48,463 bases of DNA from Planctomycetota bacterium (GCA_027625095.1 JAQBXN010000060.1:1-48463), one strand, 5' to 3'. Counted from the first letter of the stretch, positions 1 to 9,283 are shown. The notes: generated from the sequence alone by a model not told the origin. Made by a program: numbers and translations.

Positions 1-909
1 CGTCGGTACAGGATCCTCGAGAACTTCAGGATGCTCGGCCGCTACCTTCAACAGGCACGACTTTACCTTCTGAGCGTCTGAGCCGTATGCAACGCCAATC
101 GGAATATGGAGCCGGATCTTGGGATCGTTCGTTGAGAGATTGATAACTGTGGAAGTAAGCAGTTCCGAATTGGGAACCAGGTAAGAGATGTTGTCCGGTG
201 TAAGGACCACCGTACACCGGATCTTTATTGACCTGATATCACCTTCCGCATCCCCAATCTTGATTCGGTCTCCAACCTGGACTGGCCGTTCGAACAGCAG
301 AATGACACCAGCCACAAAGTTGGACACGATGTTCTGCAGGCCAAACCCGAGCCCAACAGACATCAACCCCGCAACGAATGCCAGTCCCTGCAACCTTACA
401 CCCACATAGCTCAGCGCAAACAAAACTCCGACCATAATGACCAGGTATTGACCAATCGTCTGAAAAGTGTATTCAATGCCCTGAGTAAAATGGAAGTGCG
501 TAAACAGCTGTTTTCGAAGTACGACTGGCACGTAACGAAACGCCCCGAAGGTAAATATCAGAATGAGAATCGAGATAAGAATGGATAGCGGGTTGACCGT
601 CGAGTCGCCAATCTTGAAAACTGGATAATTCAAAAATTCAAGAAGAGATGACAGCTCGATCCCCAGGCAATCCACTGCGAAAAGAAAGCCCGCCATCGAT
701 ATAAGCCAACTGATTGCACTGAAGCAGAAATTCTTCAAATGTCTTTCTGCCTTTAGTTCCTCTTCGCCAGATGCCAGTTTGCCCAGCATACTTTGAAGGA
801 ATTGACGCAAGAGCAGACTCACGACGATAGAGACTATTGCCAAAATCAGAGACTTTACATCAACCGGATGATCGAGGGTGTATAGATGTTGGGTGAGCAG
901 ATTGGACAT
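1..909 (-). CDS. MscS-family mechanosensitive channel (3' end outside window)
   Basis: Reading the minus strand from the ATG at 907-909 gives 303 codons that stay open to the left edge, so the C-terminus is missing. The protein has several hydrophobic segments, then the hallmark MscS pore-helix region with GLGFGLQNIVSNFVAG, followed by ILLFERPVQVGD, which opens the beta domain that gates MscS channels. Channels of this family sit in the inner membrane and release solutes on hypo-osmotic shock. The extra N-terminal helices make it larger than minimal MscS. The next gene upstream on the same strand (the YfhO protein) ends 90 bases before this start, so co-transcription is possible. The family call is firm; the physiological role is inferred. 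Confidence 0.88.
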   Translation of the reverse strand, partial: MSNLLTQHLYTLDHPVDVKSLILAIVSIVVSLLLRQFLQSMLGKLASGEEELKAERHLKNFCFSAISWLISMAGFLFAVDCLGIELSSLLEFLNYPVFKIGDSTVNPLSILISILILIFTFGAFRYVPVVLRKQLFTHFHFTQGIEYTFQTIGQYLVIMVGVLFALSYVGVRLQGLAFVAGLMSVGLGFGLQNIVSNFVAGVILLFERPVQVGDRIKIGDAEGDIRSIKIRCTVVLTPDNISYLVPNSELLTSTVINLSTNDPKIRLHIPIGVAYGSDAQKVKSCLLKVAAEHPEVLEDPVPT

Positions 910-999
910 AGCGGTTTTCCTGTTGAGCTTCTCTAGACCCCTAAAGTTTAGGCGAATAACTGTACGATTCCCTACGGCAATTCGCCGAGTGGCCAGCCG

Positions 1000-3402
1000 T
1001 TACCTGCGTCGACCAATGAAGGTACTGCCGACAAACCCGCAAGTAATAAGGCCTCCGATCGCACTGACCCAGAATCCAAGCTTGACAGATAGGGGATCGA
1101 AAACCCATTCAACTTTAGTTGCTTGGCTCTGGATCCAAGCGCCCCGTACGACGAGATTTACAGGCTGCGGCTGAGCGGCATTTCCATCAACGTATGCCTT
1201 CCAACCTGGATACCATGCATCGGTAAGGACCAGGAGTCCGGCGGAGTTCGAAACGGAGATTTCCACGTGGTGGGCATCGTAAGTGATAATTTGTGGCGGC
1301 CGTGAAGATTTCGATTTTTTCTCTGAATGCAAGATAGGCTTTTCCACAAAATTCAGATGGCGATTAGATGCCTGTTCGAGCAGGTTTGGGATATGAAAGG
1401 GATCAACCTGCCGAACATTCTCATGAGAGACTAAGTAAGTCCTGGGAAATGCAGCCAGGTTCTCGAAAATCAGGACTTCCTTGTCATAAACAACTTTGTA
1501 GTGCTCAGGAAACTCACTGACCGTCTTAGGCGTCATCAGGTACTTGACGCTCAGTCGATCTAGAATCTGGGAGCCCAATTGGCTGAAGTGGGAGGAGACA
1601 AGAACCGGTGGCTCTGTGGGAAGTTTCAGACAGTCGAAGAGCGATCTATACCTCCTGGTTAACAGAGACTGCTTAATTCTGACATCATTGAGTCCGTAAG
1701 GGAGAGCTGTATTGGGTGGAAGAATTTGTCCCTTCCAGAGATACCTTTGGCGATAACCATCGGTAGCGCCCGGCAGCATGTCAGGATGGGCAGAAGGATC
1801 ATTTACCGCACACATCCTCATCCGCCCTTGGTGCTTCTGCAGCCAATTGAGCGACTCAACAACAGGATAGATTTGGGCCGCCGAAACATGAGGGTTGTAC
1901 CGTCCCCCAAAGTAAAATAGTTCAAACGAGAGTATGACTAGCGCTACCGCCACCGGCCAGAACTTGTAGCGTTCGGTAAATTCGGTGCACCATGAAGCGG
2001 AGCCATACAAAGTAATCCCCAGGAGCCCTAAACTCGATATTGGCAGCAAAAAAGTCGGCCACAGGATGAGCCAACCATATTGTTGCTGTCTACTTGAAAG
2101 GATTCCCCAAATAGATGATGACTGATCGTACCCAACAATTGCACCGACCATGCTGATGATAACAGCCAAGGCAAGAGCCAGAGAAACCAGCCACACCCCC
2201 AACCGTCTCTTGAAATCCACTGTTGAGCCAACGAGGGCATCTGCCCCGAACCCTGCCAGGAGGCTGATGATCAGCATCAAGAGACAAAGTGCACGTTTAT
2301 GATGGAGCTGGCCGACCACCGGGATTAGCGCAGAAAACAAATGTTGGATCGGCGGTCTGTTTGCTATCAGGACTAGAACACCTATCAGGAATGCTAAGCC
2401 CAACCTCCGGCAGACGGGGTTTTTCCGCCCCATTGAGAGAAAAGCAAAGAGGAGGCTGATGGTCCCGATAAATCCGCCATGCTTGCCGAGGTAGGTGGAA
2501 TTAAAGTATGCGTCACTCTGATAGTCACCACTCCCGGGATTACCGAAAAAATCAGGGAATACCCATGTAAGAATTTCGGAAAACTGCAGAAAGTTAACCC
2601 TCTCGTACCGGTTCGAAACCCGGAAGCCCTGCCCCACCAACTCCCATGTAGGAATGTATTGAACAGCAGCGAGAGCCACTCCTAAGACAATCGAGAACAG
2701 ACAGGTTCTCAGTTTGAAAACCATCCGGGCAGGCCCGGCAATCAGGATTCCGATAGCACATCCCCCGAAGACTGAGTAAAGACAGACTTGGATTTGACCA
2801 CTCAAGAGACAGATGCCTACGGCGACCGCAGCCAGCACAGACCCGAATTCTCTGGCTTGGAATGCACGAATAGATAACGCACATATCCAGGGGCACCAGC
2901 AAAACGCCGAGAGCCAGAAATGAAATTCCATCCAAACGACACAGGTTTCACAAAAGAGCATCGCGCAGGCGGCTAAGGAACTGGCCAAGTGACTTAAACC
3001 GATTTGTCTTGCAAGGAAGTAAACTCCACTTCCCAGGATCAGATGTTGGAGGAAAACCTGAATACCGTAAGTCCACGGCCAAGGGAAGAGAGCACAGGGG
3101 AGCTTGAACACGCTCAATGGAAGAGTCGTATTATCCGCAAGGAGGGGGAAGCCTGTCCCAATATCACTCAACCAAAGGGGAAGCGAGCCCCGACTCCTAT
3201 AATCCGAAGAAACTTTGTGGAGCGGATAGACATTAAGGGACGGATCATCGAGTTCCAGGTTGTGAGGCTTGGTGGGGGTATCCCACGGAAGAAAGAAATG
3301 GTTGAGCCAGTCAGCGTTCAGAGGAACCATCCCCCGGACAATAGGCATATGAAAGAAGATGAGCAGAGAAAAGAGCAGAATTGGCCATACCACTTGCCGC
3401 AA
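1000..3402 (-). CDS. YfhO-family multi-spanning membrane protein
   Basis: This 800-residue protein has an N-terminal signal-anchor, an early charged loop with a D-D pair typical of GT-C glycosyltransferases, about a dozen hydrophobic helices to roughly residue 500, then a soluble C-terminal domain containing LLVLTDAWYPGWKAYVDG, the signature of the YfhO family, and a final membrane helix. YfhO proteins in Firmicutes glycosylate cell-wall polymers from a lipid-linked donor; the substrate here is unknown. The start is a TTG at 3400-3402 preceded by GGAGG at 3413-3417; the ATG between them is out of frame. The Shine-Dalgarno directly abuts the U-tract of an intrinsic terminator, so expression probably depends on read-through from the pseudopilin gene. 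Confidence 0.85.
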   Translation of the reverse strand: MRQVVWPILLFSLLIFFHMPIVRGMVPLNADWLNHFFLPWDTPTKPHNLELDDPSLNVYPLHKVSSDYRSRGSLPLWLSDIGTGFPLLADNTTLPLSVFKLPCALFPWPWTYGIQVFLQHLILGSGVYFLARQIGLSHLASSLAACAMLFCETCVVWMEFHFWLSAFCWCPWICALSIRAFQAREFGSVLAAVAVGICLLSGQIQVCLYSVFGGCAIGILIAGPARMVFKLRTCLFSIVLGVALAAVQYIPTWELVGQGFRVSNRYERVNFLQFSEILTWVFPDFFGNPGSGDYQSDAYFNSTYLGKHGGFIGTISLLFAFLSMGRKNPVCRRLGLAFLIGVLVLIANRPPIQHLFSALIPVVGQLHHKRALCLLMLIISLLAGFGADALVGSTVDFKRRLGVWLVSLALALAVIISMVGAIVGYDQSSSIWGILSSRQQQYGWLILWPTFLLPISSLGLLGITLYGSASWCTEFTERYKFWPVAVALVILSFELFYFGGRYNPHVSAAQIYPVVESLNWLQKHQGRMRMCAVNDPSAHPDMLPGATDGYRQRYLWKGQILPPNTALPYGLNDVRIKQSLLTRRYRSLFDCLKLPTEPPVLVSSHFSQLGSQILDRLSVKYLMTPKTVSEFPEHYKVVYDKEVLIFENLAAFPRTYLVSHENVRQVDPFHIPNLLEQASNRHLNFVEKPILHSEKKSKSSRPPQIITYDAHHVEISVSNSAGLLVLTDAWYPGWKAYVDGNAAQPQPVNLVVRGAWIQSQATKVEWVFDPLSVKLGFWVSAIGGLITCGFVGSTFIGRRR

Positions 3403-3417
3403 GATAAATCATCCTCC

Positions 3418-3454
3418 AAAAAAAAAGGCAGTTACAGCCGAAACTGTAACTGCC
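3418..3454 (-). terminator. Intrinsic terminator after the pseudopilin gene
   Basis: On the minus strand a perfect 11-bp stem (3444-3454 pairing with 3427-3437, arm GGCAGTTACAG) with a six-base loop is followed by nine T. It lies 33 bases after the pseudopilin stop and immediately before the ribosome binding site of the YfhO gene, so it may also work as an attenuator. Confidence 0.92.
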
Positions 3455-3486
3455 CAAGCCGTTGAGGCTCTTCTTTTGCGCTGGAA

Positions 3487-4095
3487 CTAGTTGCGGATCA
3501 AATCCACCGGCGAGTCGGTCCCGATCTTTGACTTTCCACTCTCACCGCCATTGGCGGAGGAGATGGAAGCCGACCATTCCACGTGGGCGTCGAAGTAAAG
3601 CAAGTTTATTCCATCGTCGTGGTTTGGCGGTTCATCGGAGTCATCACACATCATGAGTGTGTTACTTGGCATCTTGTCAAGAATGACGCCGAGCAGACCG
3701 TTACGTCCCGCGAAGGAGACGTCGATGTTACGAAGACTCGTGAACTTTCGAGCGAGTTTTCCTCCATCGTCGTTATCATCGACGGAACTTGGGCAGAGGT
3801 ACAGGTCGGGCTCGTTGAGGAGCGACGTCCAATACATTGAGCCGATCCACTGCGCACCATCAAACTGGGCTGCTTGAGGCCCGGGCCATGTGTAGTACCT
3901 TCCCTTTCCGTACTGGTCGATATACTGAATCATACCAGTACCCAACTGACGCAGGTTGTTCTTGCACTTCATCTTGCGAGCCTCTTCACGAGCACGAGCA
4001 AGCGCCGGCAACAACATTCCCGCCAGAATGGCGATAATAGCGATAACAACAAGTAGTTCGATCAGCGTGAAACCCTTCTTTTCTCTCTTATTCAT
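3487..4095 (-). CDS. Type II/IV pseudopilin with H-X9-DG-like C-terminus
   Basis: The 202-residue protein begins with a short basic leader and the class III prepilin motif KGFTLIELLVVIAIIAILAG (cleavage after Gly8, Glu at mature +5), then a long amphipathic helix with the RAREEARKMKCKNNLRQLG block seen in DUF1559/GspG-like pseudopilins of PVC bacteria. Near the C-terminus LLYFDAHVEW resembles the H-X9-DG end of this family. It would be processed by PilD and inserted in the inner membrane; such proteins are abundant in PVC genomes and their exact role is mostly unknown. The gene has its own near-consensus promoter, a very strong Shine-Dalgarno and a terminator, so it is probably highly expressed. 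Confidence 0.92.
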   Translation of the reverse strand: MNKREKKGFTLIELLVVIAIIAILAGMLLPALARAREEARKMKCKNNLRQLGTGMIQYIDQYGKGRYYTWPGPQAAQFDGAQWIGSMYWTSLLNEPDLYLCPSSVDDNDDGGKLARKFTSLRNIDVSFAGRNGLLGVILDKMPSNTLMMCDDSDEPPNHDDGINLLYFDAHVEWSASISSANGGESGKSKIGTDSPVDLIRN

Positions 4096-4101
4096 CTAGT
4101 A

Positions 4102-4112
4102 TCACCCCCTTT
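4102..4112 (-). promoter_or_regulatory. Very strong Shine-Dalgarno of the pseudopilin gene
   Basis: On the minus strand AAAGGGGGTGA lies six bases before the ATG at 4093-4095. It is nearly a full complement of the 16S anti-Shine-Dalgarno and confirms that start codon. Confidence 0.85.
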
Positions 4113-4159
4113 CAAGTTAAATGGCGAGAGACGAACAGAACACTTTCTGATAGCGAGGC

Positions 4160-4187
4160 AGTATAACTAGGGGTCACTGACTGTCAA
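4160..4187 (-). promoter_or_regulatory. Sigma70-type promoter of the pseudopilin gene
   Basis: On the minus strand a perfect -35 TTGACA (4182-4187) and a -10 TATACT (4160-4165) are separated by 16 bases. This would start transcription near 4150, giving a leader of about 55 bases. It is the best promoter match in the window. Confidence 0.75.
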
Positions 4188-4232
4188 GGACCAAAGATGC
4201 ACATTTTCCAACCCCTTTTGGGGGCAATCTCC

Positions 4233-5531
4233 TTACATTCCAAAGCTCGTCATTCGGTACGTAAAGAGCCCAGACATAAGTTTCGGATAGAAAAAAGTGG
4301 ATTTAGGGGGCATTTTCTCACCATTCTGGACGATGGTTCTTAGATCAGTCAAAGTGGCGTTCATGGCAAAAAAGCACACGTCATATTCTCCGGACTCAAC
4401 TTTGGCGAGGCATTCTGAATGTGAGTGGCTGTAGAATATAGGGCCCTTTGAGAAAAGGTCTTCCTCGGGAACAAGCATGCAGTCTCTGAGGATGCGGCAG
4501 TGCAAAATGCTTACATCGAGTTCGTTCCAAGCTCTTGAATAATGATTATCTGTCGTGCCGTCTTTCTCAAAGTCTATCTCAAGAACCGAAAAGCCAATAC
4601 TGGGAGAATACATCCCAATAAGTGTTTTCTCGCCTTGATTTCCGATGGACTGAAGAACATCCTCAAGAGTTTCCAAAGGTAGGACGTTGAACCTGGCTCG
4701 CAGTCTAACCAGGAATTCTTCGATGGTCTGACCGTCTGGTAATTTTACACTCCTGTGGGTGGGCAGAATTACCAGCCCTGGGTCACTCATCGACACACAC
4801 GACATGGTCACGTATCGCGCAGCACGAAGCTCAGGCTTAAGCTCTGAACTTAACTGACTGAATTTCAATGAGGTCTCATAGCGGTGGTGACCATCCGCTA
4901 TGTATAGCGGCCTGTCCCGCAGAAAATCCTGGACAAAACGGATCGCATCGGCATTGGTTATTCTAAAAATACGGCTCGTTCCTCCATGAGGCTCCTCGAA
5001 CTCGAGAAGTGCCTGGTTCGCTCTTGTGGATTCAAGCAGTTGATTGATCTGGCATTCCCGATCGTCATACAGTGCGAGAATCTGACTGAATAATGAATTT
5101 GTGGCTTGGGTGAGCTTCAATCGGTCAAGCTTTGGGCCTGCGTGAGTCAACTCGTGAGGTAGGACGGATTTGGATTCGTAAGGCTCTGCAAGGACAAGGG
5201 ATACGAACGATCTTCGAGTGAACTCTCGACCTTCGATATTGAAGGTTTGGTCGTAAACGTAGATAGCAGGGGCTGCATCCTCGACAAGCACACCCTGTTC
5301 TAGCCATTGGCCCATGAACGCGGCGGCTCTCGTGTATTTGTTTTGGTCTTCGTTGTCGTCAGGGTACTCTTTTCCGAAGTCAATCTGTACGAAATTGTTT
5401 GGATGACTGTTATAGAATCCCTCTTGCATTGCTGGATTTATCACATCATATGGTGGAGTAATGACTTGTGTAATATTTGAAACCTTTTCGGTCGAATACA
5501 TCACTGCCTTGAACGGTTGGATCTCTGCCAT
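4233..5531 (-). CDS. DUF1015 family protein
   Basis: The 432-residue protein matches DUF1015 (PF06245): it opens with IQPFKAVMYS and has VITPPYDVINPAMQEGFY, the family's N-terminal PPYDV signature. It continues with a FMGQWLEQGVLVED segment, IYVYDQTF, the ADGHHRYETSLKF motif at mid-protein and a C-terminal YSHSHSECLAKVESGEYDVCFF segment. DUF1015 proteins are widespread and often lie near serine metabolism genes; an archaeal relative in the ParB-like superfamily is a serine kinase, but activity here is not established. No clear Shine-Dalgarno precedes the ATG. There is a short GC stem with an A-rich loop just after the stop (4207-4226) but no U-tract, so I do not call a terminator. Confidence 0.85.
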   Translation of the reverse strand: MAEIQPFKAVMYSTEKVSNITQVITPPYDVINPAMQEGFYNSHPNNFVQIDFGKEYPDDNEDQNKYTRAAAFMGQWLEQGVLVEDAAPAIYVYDQTFNIEGREFTRRSFVSLVLAEPYESKSVLPHELTHAGPKLDRLKLTQATNSLFSQILALYDDRECQINQLLESTRANQALLEFEEPHGGTSRIFRITNADAIRFVQDFLRDRPLYIADGHHRYETSLKFSQLSSELKPELRAARYVTMSCVSMSDPGLVILPTHRSVKLPDGQTIEEFLVRLRARFNVLPLETLEDVLQSIGNQGEKTLIGMYSPSIGFSVLEIDFEKDGTTDNHYSRAWNELDVSILHCRILRDCMLVPEEDLFSKGPIFYSHSHSECLAKVESGEYDVCFFAMNATLTDLRTIVQNGEKMPPKSTFFYPKLMSGLFTYRMTSFGM

Positions 5532-5927
5532 ATTGTTATTTTCAGCCTGTCAATGGGGTTGAGTGTTTGACGCAGGAAGATATTGAAGACTATCAAAGGT
5601 GCAAACCATTCCACAACCGCTCGGGCTCTCCATCCTCTAACTCAATTCTCGCGCCACCAAGCTTGAGGCGAATTTCGAACATCCAAATAAATTGGGAAAC
5701 TTGTTTCAAGCAGCCGGGGTTCGAAAGACAATTTAAGATAAGGTCACTATGACATCACTACAGCTACGGTTCCGGGTGTATTCATGAGAAGGCTTGGCGG
5801 GGGGTAGCTTTCTTGGTGGTTTCTCAATTTCAAAAACCCATTTAGGCAACGTGTACGTCCTACCGAATTCATGGCTTCGAGTGGGAGACATTCACCGCAG
5901 CGAAAAGAGGACAAAGGAAGCGGAACA
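5532..5927. other. Intergenic stretch without a recognised gene
   Basis: This divergent region separates the DUF1015 gene (minus) from ubiE (plus). Only short unconvincing frames are present and I see no RNA motif or strong promoter. It must hold the start signals for both neighbours. Its right end leads into a short upstream frame described separately. Confidence 0.5.
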
Positions 5928-6041
5928 ATGCTAAACAAAGGTACTCAAGCTACCCGCAGCAATCGGAAGCCCGGAAACGGCTGGACTTGCTGCGCGACAG
6001 GGAATGATGAATCCAAACCTTTTCCAGTGAGCCTGTTTTGA
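5928..6041 (+). CDS. Possible 37-residue upstream ORF overlapping the ubiE start
   Basis: An ATG at 5928 preceded by AAAGGAAG at a suitable distance opens a 37-codon frame rich in Asn, Arg and Cys that ends with TGA at 6039-6041, overlapping the TTG start of ubiE at 6038-6040. The spacing fits a translationally coupled leader peptide. No homology is recognised and the frame could be chance, so this is a low-confidence entry. Confidence 0.25.
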   Translation: MLNKGTQATRSNRKPGNGWTCCATGNDESKPFPVSLF

Positions 6042-6784
6042 AAAAAGTGGCTGTTGTCGTCCATCAAAGAGGTATCGAAGACAAGTCAGGGCAGTCCGCT
6101 GCCATTCAGCGGATGTTTTCGTCAATTGCTGCGCGATACGATTTTCTGAACCGGTTTCTCAGCCTTGGCATCGACAAGTCATGGCGTAAAAAAGCAGTAG
6201 ACGAGGCCTGGAGGGACAGCACGAAAACCATTCTCGATGTATGCGCAGGGACTGGAGACCTTTCACTGGCTTTCATGGAGAGGATGAAAACCGGCAGGAT
6301 TACGGTCTCTGATTTCTGTTATGAGATGCTTGAACTCGCGCAACCGAAGCTGGATCGGCATCAGCACCTTCAGTCTGAACTGGTTCAGGCCGACGCAACT
6401 TGCCTACCGTTTCGTTCCGGAAAATTCGATGTTGTCGGGGCTGCGTTCGGCATTCGAAACGTTACGGATCTGGACGCCGGAATATTCGAGATGGCCAGGG
6501 TGGCCAGGGCTGGAGGCAGAGTGGTAATCCTCGAGTTCTCTCAGCCAGATAATTCGATTTTCAGTGCTGTTTATCTTTTCTATTTCAAGCACATCCTGCC
6601 GCTCCTCGGCCGGCTTCTGTCGGGCAGTCACATCGATGCTTATCGCTACCTGCCCAAATCTGTCCTGGCATTTGCCACAGCAGAGGAGCTCAAATCAAGA
6701 ATGGAGCTGGCGGGGCTGGTGGATGTTTCCTACCGCAAACTCATGTGTGGTGCAGTGTCCATCCATGTGGGTAACAAATCCTAG
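6038..6784 (+). CDS. ubiE: Demethylmenaquinone/ubiquinone C-methyltransferase UbiE/MenG
   Basis: The 248-residue SAM-dependent methyltransferase has the UbiE signatures MFSSIAARYDFLNRFLSLGI and W(R)KKAVD, motif I LDVCAGTGDLS, AAFGIRNVTD and GRVVILEFSQP, followed by SHIDAYRYLPKSV. It methylates the quinone ring in menaquinone (or ubiquinone) synthesis at the inner membrane. The start is a TTG at 6038; there is no in-frame ATG before Met26, which begins the conserved region, so the exact start is uncertain. The C-terminal QSA-AIQRMF spacing before the first motif suggests a short extension. Its stop codon overlaps that of the convergent vWA gene by four bases. Confidence 0.93.
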   Translation: MKKVAVVVHQRGIEDKSGQSAAIQRMFSSIAARYDFLNRFLSLGIDKSWRKKAVDEAWRDSTKTILDVCAGTGDLSLAFMERMKTGRITVSDFCYEMLELAQPKLDRHQHLQSELVQADATCLPFRSGKFDVVGAAFGIRNVTDLDAGIFEMARVARAGGRVVILEFSQPDNSIFSAVYLFYFKHILPLLGRLLSGSHIDAYRYLPKSVLAFATAEELKSRMELAGLVDVSYRKLMCGAVSIHVGNKS

Positions 6785-8961
6785 ATCCTCGGTCTGCTGG
6801 AAACATCCTGTTTGTCCAATGGCGTGATTTTAGAGATATCACTTCGAGGCGTCGTCTTTGATCCTTTTTTGTTTTGATAACTTACTTCTTCTTTCGTCAT
6901 CTTGGTCACTTTGGCCTCGATGATCTTGCCATTCTTGAACTCGATAATCGCCATGAATGGATTAAAGGAGGGCGCGTGGCGAAGAAAGTATCCATGTAAG
7001 TAGACGGTGGAATTCGGGTCGAAATCAGCACCGATTTTGCCCCATGGTGTGCCTTCATGACGAGTGGCCAGGAAGCTCATGATGCGGACGCAGTCCTGCC
7101 TGTCCCGGGCCTCTTCTGGTGTCCTGCGCGGTTGCAGATGGTGCTGCCAGACGATGGCATGGTCGACCGGGATGTCCTTCACGAGACGGGTGAAATCTTG
7201 TTGTGCGTAGAGGTATTGACGCAGGCGATACCTGGCAAGGTAGAGCTGGGCCAGTACGAGGTCAGCATTGGCTACCCACCGTTTGTCCGATTTGAGGTTC
7301 TCCAGGTGCGAGGTTGGCAAGATGGCCTTGCTCTCAGTCGCAGGGATCATTTTGTCCAGTAGGGCGAGCCTGGCCTGTGTTCGCTGAATGTTCTGGACCA
7401 GCAGATCCGGGCTCCAGTTGTTCAGCCGAATACGAAGCTCCTCTGAGTTCCAGGCTTGCTCGAGTTGGGTGATCGCCTGCCGGAAAGGATTGTTGCGAAT
7501 TCGCGTCTGGTAAGCGGATCTCGGGAGCAGTTCAGGGCGATATTGCTCCATGATGACCCAGTCAAACTCTTTAGAGCTCATAGATCCGCTCGATTCTGGA
7601 TTAAGTATGTAATAGGCGCCGCCGGTATTGAACGCTGCTCGGCTCTGGTCATAGATGCCAAAACCGGAAAGGACCTGCGTGTTTGACCAATTATCCGGCC
7701 AATTCCAAGCTCCCCACCGAAGTCGCGGAACTTCGAGCAGAGCGGTCTCCGGGCCTCTTCTTACTGTTCCGGTCCCATTAAACTGATCTCCAGACTTATC
7801 AACAAAGCTGTAATTTTCGTACCCTTCAGTTTCCTGGAATGGACTTTCACGGTTGATGACGTAGAGGGTTGTCCCCGAGTTCTTGAGAGCTTTGATTGCT
7901 TCTTCGGTGAGCTCATTGTCGTCACCACTGTCGTCATCCACCAGGACGATTACCTTCTTGACACCACGTACGTTCTTGAAAAGCTTCGTGCAGTAAATCA
8001 GAGCGGCATTCACATTCTCTGGAGTACCGGGTTCGGATGGCTTGATATTGTCGAAAGCTTCCATGACCTGCTGAACATCCTCAACAGGTTTGAGGATTAC
8101 AGTCGGGTGCTCCCCAAATGCTACCACTGACTGTCGAAGCTTTCCGGAGCCTTCTTCTCTGAACCGATGGTCCATTTCCCAGAGCTGTTCACGAATGGCA
8201 GATTGATCGTCTTTCATGCTGACCGACTGGTCGACCAGCCAGATCATCATTACTCGATTGTGAAGTCTCTTAGATGCGGCCGTTATCCTCTTTCCGAGAT
8301 TTTGCATAATTGAGCCGTAGTTGTTGAGCCCGCGACCGTTAAAATCTGTACCCCCATTGCCCATATCGCTACCACCAAAACCGAGGGCCTGGCTACCGGC
8401 AGCGGTGGAGATTTCCTCTCCGAGGTCTCCTACAGGGGTGATAAAATCTTCGTCGGGAATGACTTCAAAATTCATTTCATAATCCACCTCGATCTCCGGT
8501 TCGACAGGCATTTCTTCGACTTCAATCGGTTTAAGCTGGGGAGCAAGCGGCACCTTGCTGTCCTGCACGGTCACAGTGGAAGGCTCAAAAACCTGGCGAA
8601 TCTTGGCAAGATCAATGACCTTGGGAGTATCTTTGCGGATGCTGACATCAAGGACAAGGTCATCAATATGCTTGTCACCTATACTGACGGTAAAACTGGC
8701 CAGGATAAGAAGGGCTGCCACGTGCACCGAGAGTGAGACGATCCAGCAGGGAGTGGCCTGAATTCTCTGGAGAATAGCGGACCTAAGGGAGCGACCTCTC
8801 ATCATGAACTCAAGAAAGCCCAACGGTTCGTCGAAGTATTCACCATCGTCGTAATCCGTTGCAAAACCCGTCATATGGTCTTTAGAGTCTTCAACCATTT
8901 CCAGGGTCTCAATTTTTCGAGCGTCTTGCTCAAACCTGTTGTGGGTCTGCATTGTGGCCAT
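6781..8961 (-). CDS. Membrane-anchored vWA-domain protein (paralogue 1)
   Basis: The 726-residue protein has an acidic cytoplasmic N-terminus, one transmembrane helix at about residues 72-93 in a TonB-like context (VSLSVHVAALLILASF), an acidic, Pro/Glu-rich stretch, then a vWA domain from about residue 235 with an intact MIDAS motif (Asp244, Ser246, Ser248 in LVDQSVSMKDD) and the later VIVLVDDDSGDD strand. After the vWA fold come GFGIYDQSRAAFNTGGAYYI, an alpha-helical region and a C-terminal small beta unit (about 660-715, NGKIIEAKVTKM) resembling SHD1/SLA1-like domains. The start at 8961 has AAAGG six bases upstream. The neighbouring gene is a clear paralogue. vWA domains bind partners through a metal ion; the partner here is unknown. 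Confidence 0.85.
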   Translation of the reverse strand: MATMQTHNRFEQDARKIETLEMVEDSKDHMTGFATDYDDGEYFDEPLGFLEFMMRGRSLRSAILQRIQATPCWIVSLSVHVAALLILASFTVSIGDKHIDDLVLDVSIRKDTPKVIDLAKIRQVFEPSTVTVQDSKVPLAPQLKPIEVEEMPVEPEIEVDYEMNFEVIPDEDFITPVGDLGEEISTAAGSQALGFGGSDMGNGGTDFNGRGLNNYGSIMQNLGKRITAASKRLHNRVMMIWLVDQSVSMKDDQSAIREQLWEMDHRFREEGSGKLRQSVVAFGEHPTVILKPVEDVQQVMEAFDNIKPSEPGTPENVNAALIYCTKLFKNVRGVKKVIVLVDDDSGDDNELTEEAIKALKNSGTTLYVINRESPFQETEGYENYSFVDKSGDQFNGTGTVRRGPETALLEVPRLRWGAWNWPDNWSNTQVLSGFGIYDQSRAAFNTGGAYYILNPESSGSMSSKEFDWVIMEQYRPELLPRSAYQTRIRNNPFRQAITQLEQAWNSEELRIRLNNWSPDLLVQNIQRTQARLALLDKMIPATESKAILPTSHLENLKSDKRWVANADLVLAQLYLARYRLRQYLYAQQDFTRLVKDIPVDHAIVWQHHLQPRRTPEEARDRQDCVRIMSFLATRHEGTPWGKIGADFDPNSTVYLHGYFLRHAPSFNPFMAIIEFKNGKIIEAKVTKMTKEEVSYQNKKGSKTTPRSDISKITPLDKQDVSSRPRI

Positions 8962-9254
8962 GTCGTGCCTTTAGCTGTAATGAGTTAAGTCTGAAAGTAC
9001 TTCAATATGTATCTCCGGCCCAAGGCGGGCTTCGATTGTCGAACCAGGAAATCGCAAACTTCATTCCAACTCTAGGGTTTGCGTTTAAGGATCAACTCAC
9101 TGGGAATCCGGACAGCTCCAGAACCTCTGAAGGCAAGGAGACCAAAGTGATCTGATTCTCGCTGCTGGAAGCTGAATACCGCCGTCAACAATTTACCATC
9201 AGAGGGCTAATCACCATCCCTCAAATCTTGCCAAGATTGAGTGCGCCAAGAACG
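8962..9254. other. Leader region upstream of vWA paralogue 1
   Basis: Together with the terminator at 9255-9283 this makes the 342-base gap between the two vWA genes. Besides the Shine-Dalgarno next to the start at 8961 I see no convincing promoter hexamers and no coding frame of note. Because a terminator closes the upstream gene, this stretch should contain an independent promoter. Confidence 0.5.
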
Positions 9255-9283
9255 AAAAAAGCCCTCCAAGGTGGAGGGCTTTT
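9255..9283 (-). terminator. Intrinsic terminator after vWA paralogue 2
   Basis: A perfect 8-bp stem GCCCTCCA/TGGAGGGC (9261-9268 and 9272-9279) with a three-base loop is flanked by A6 on the left and T4 on the right. On the minus strand it ends in six T, 21 bases after the stop of the vWA gene. Confidence 0.88.

Noticed and set aside
4207..4226. Terminator after the DUF1015 gene
   Set aside because: A short stem with an A-rich loop is present but no T-run follows on the minus strand.
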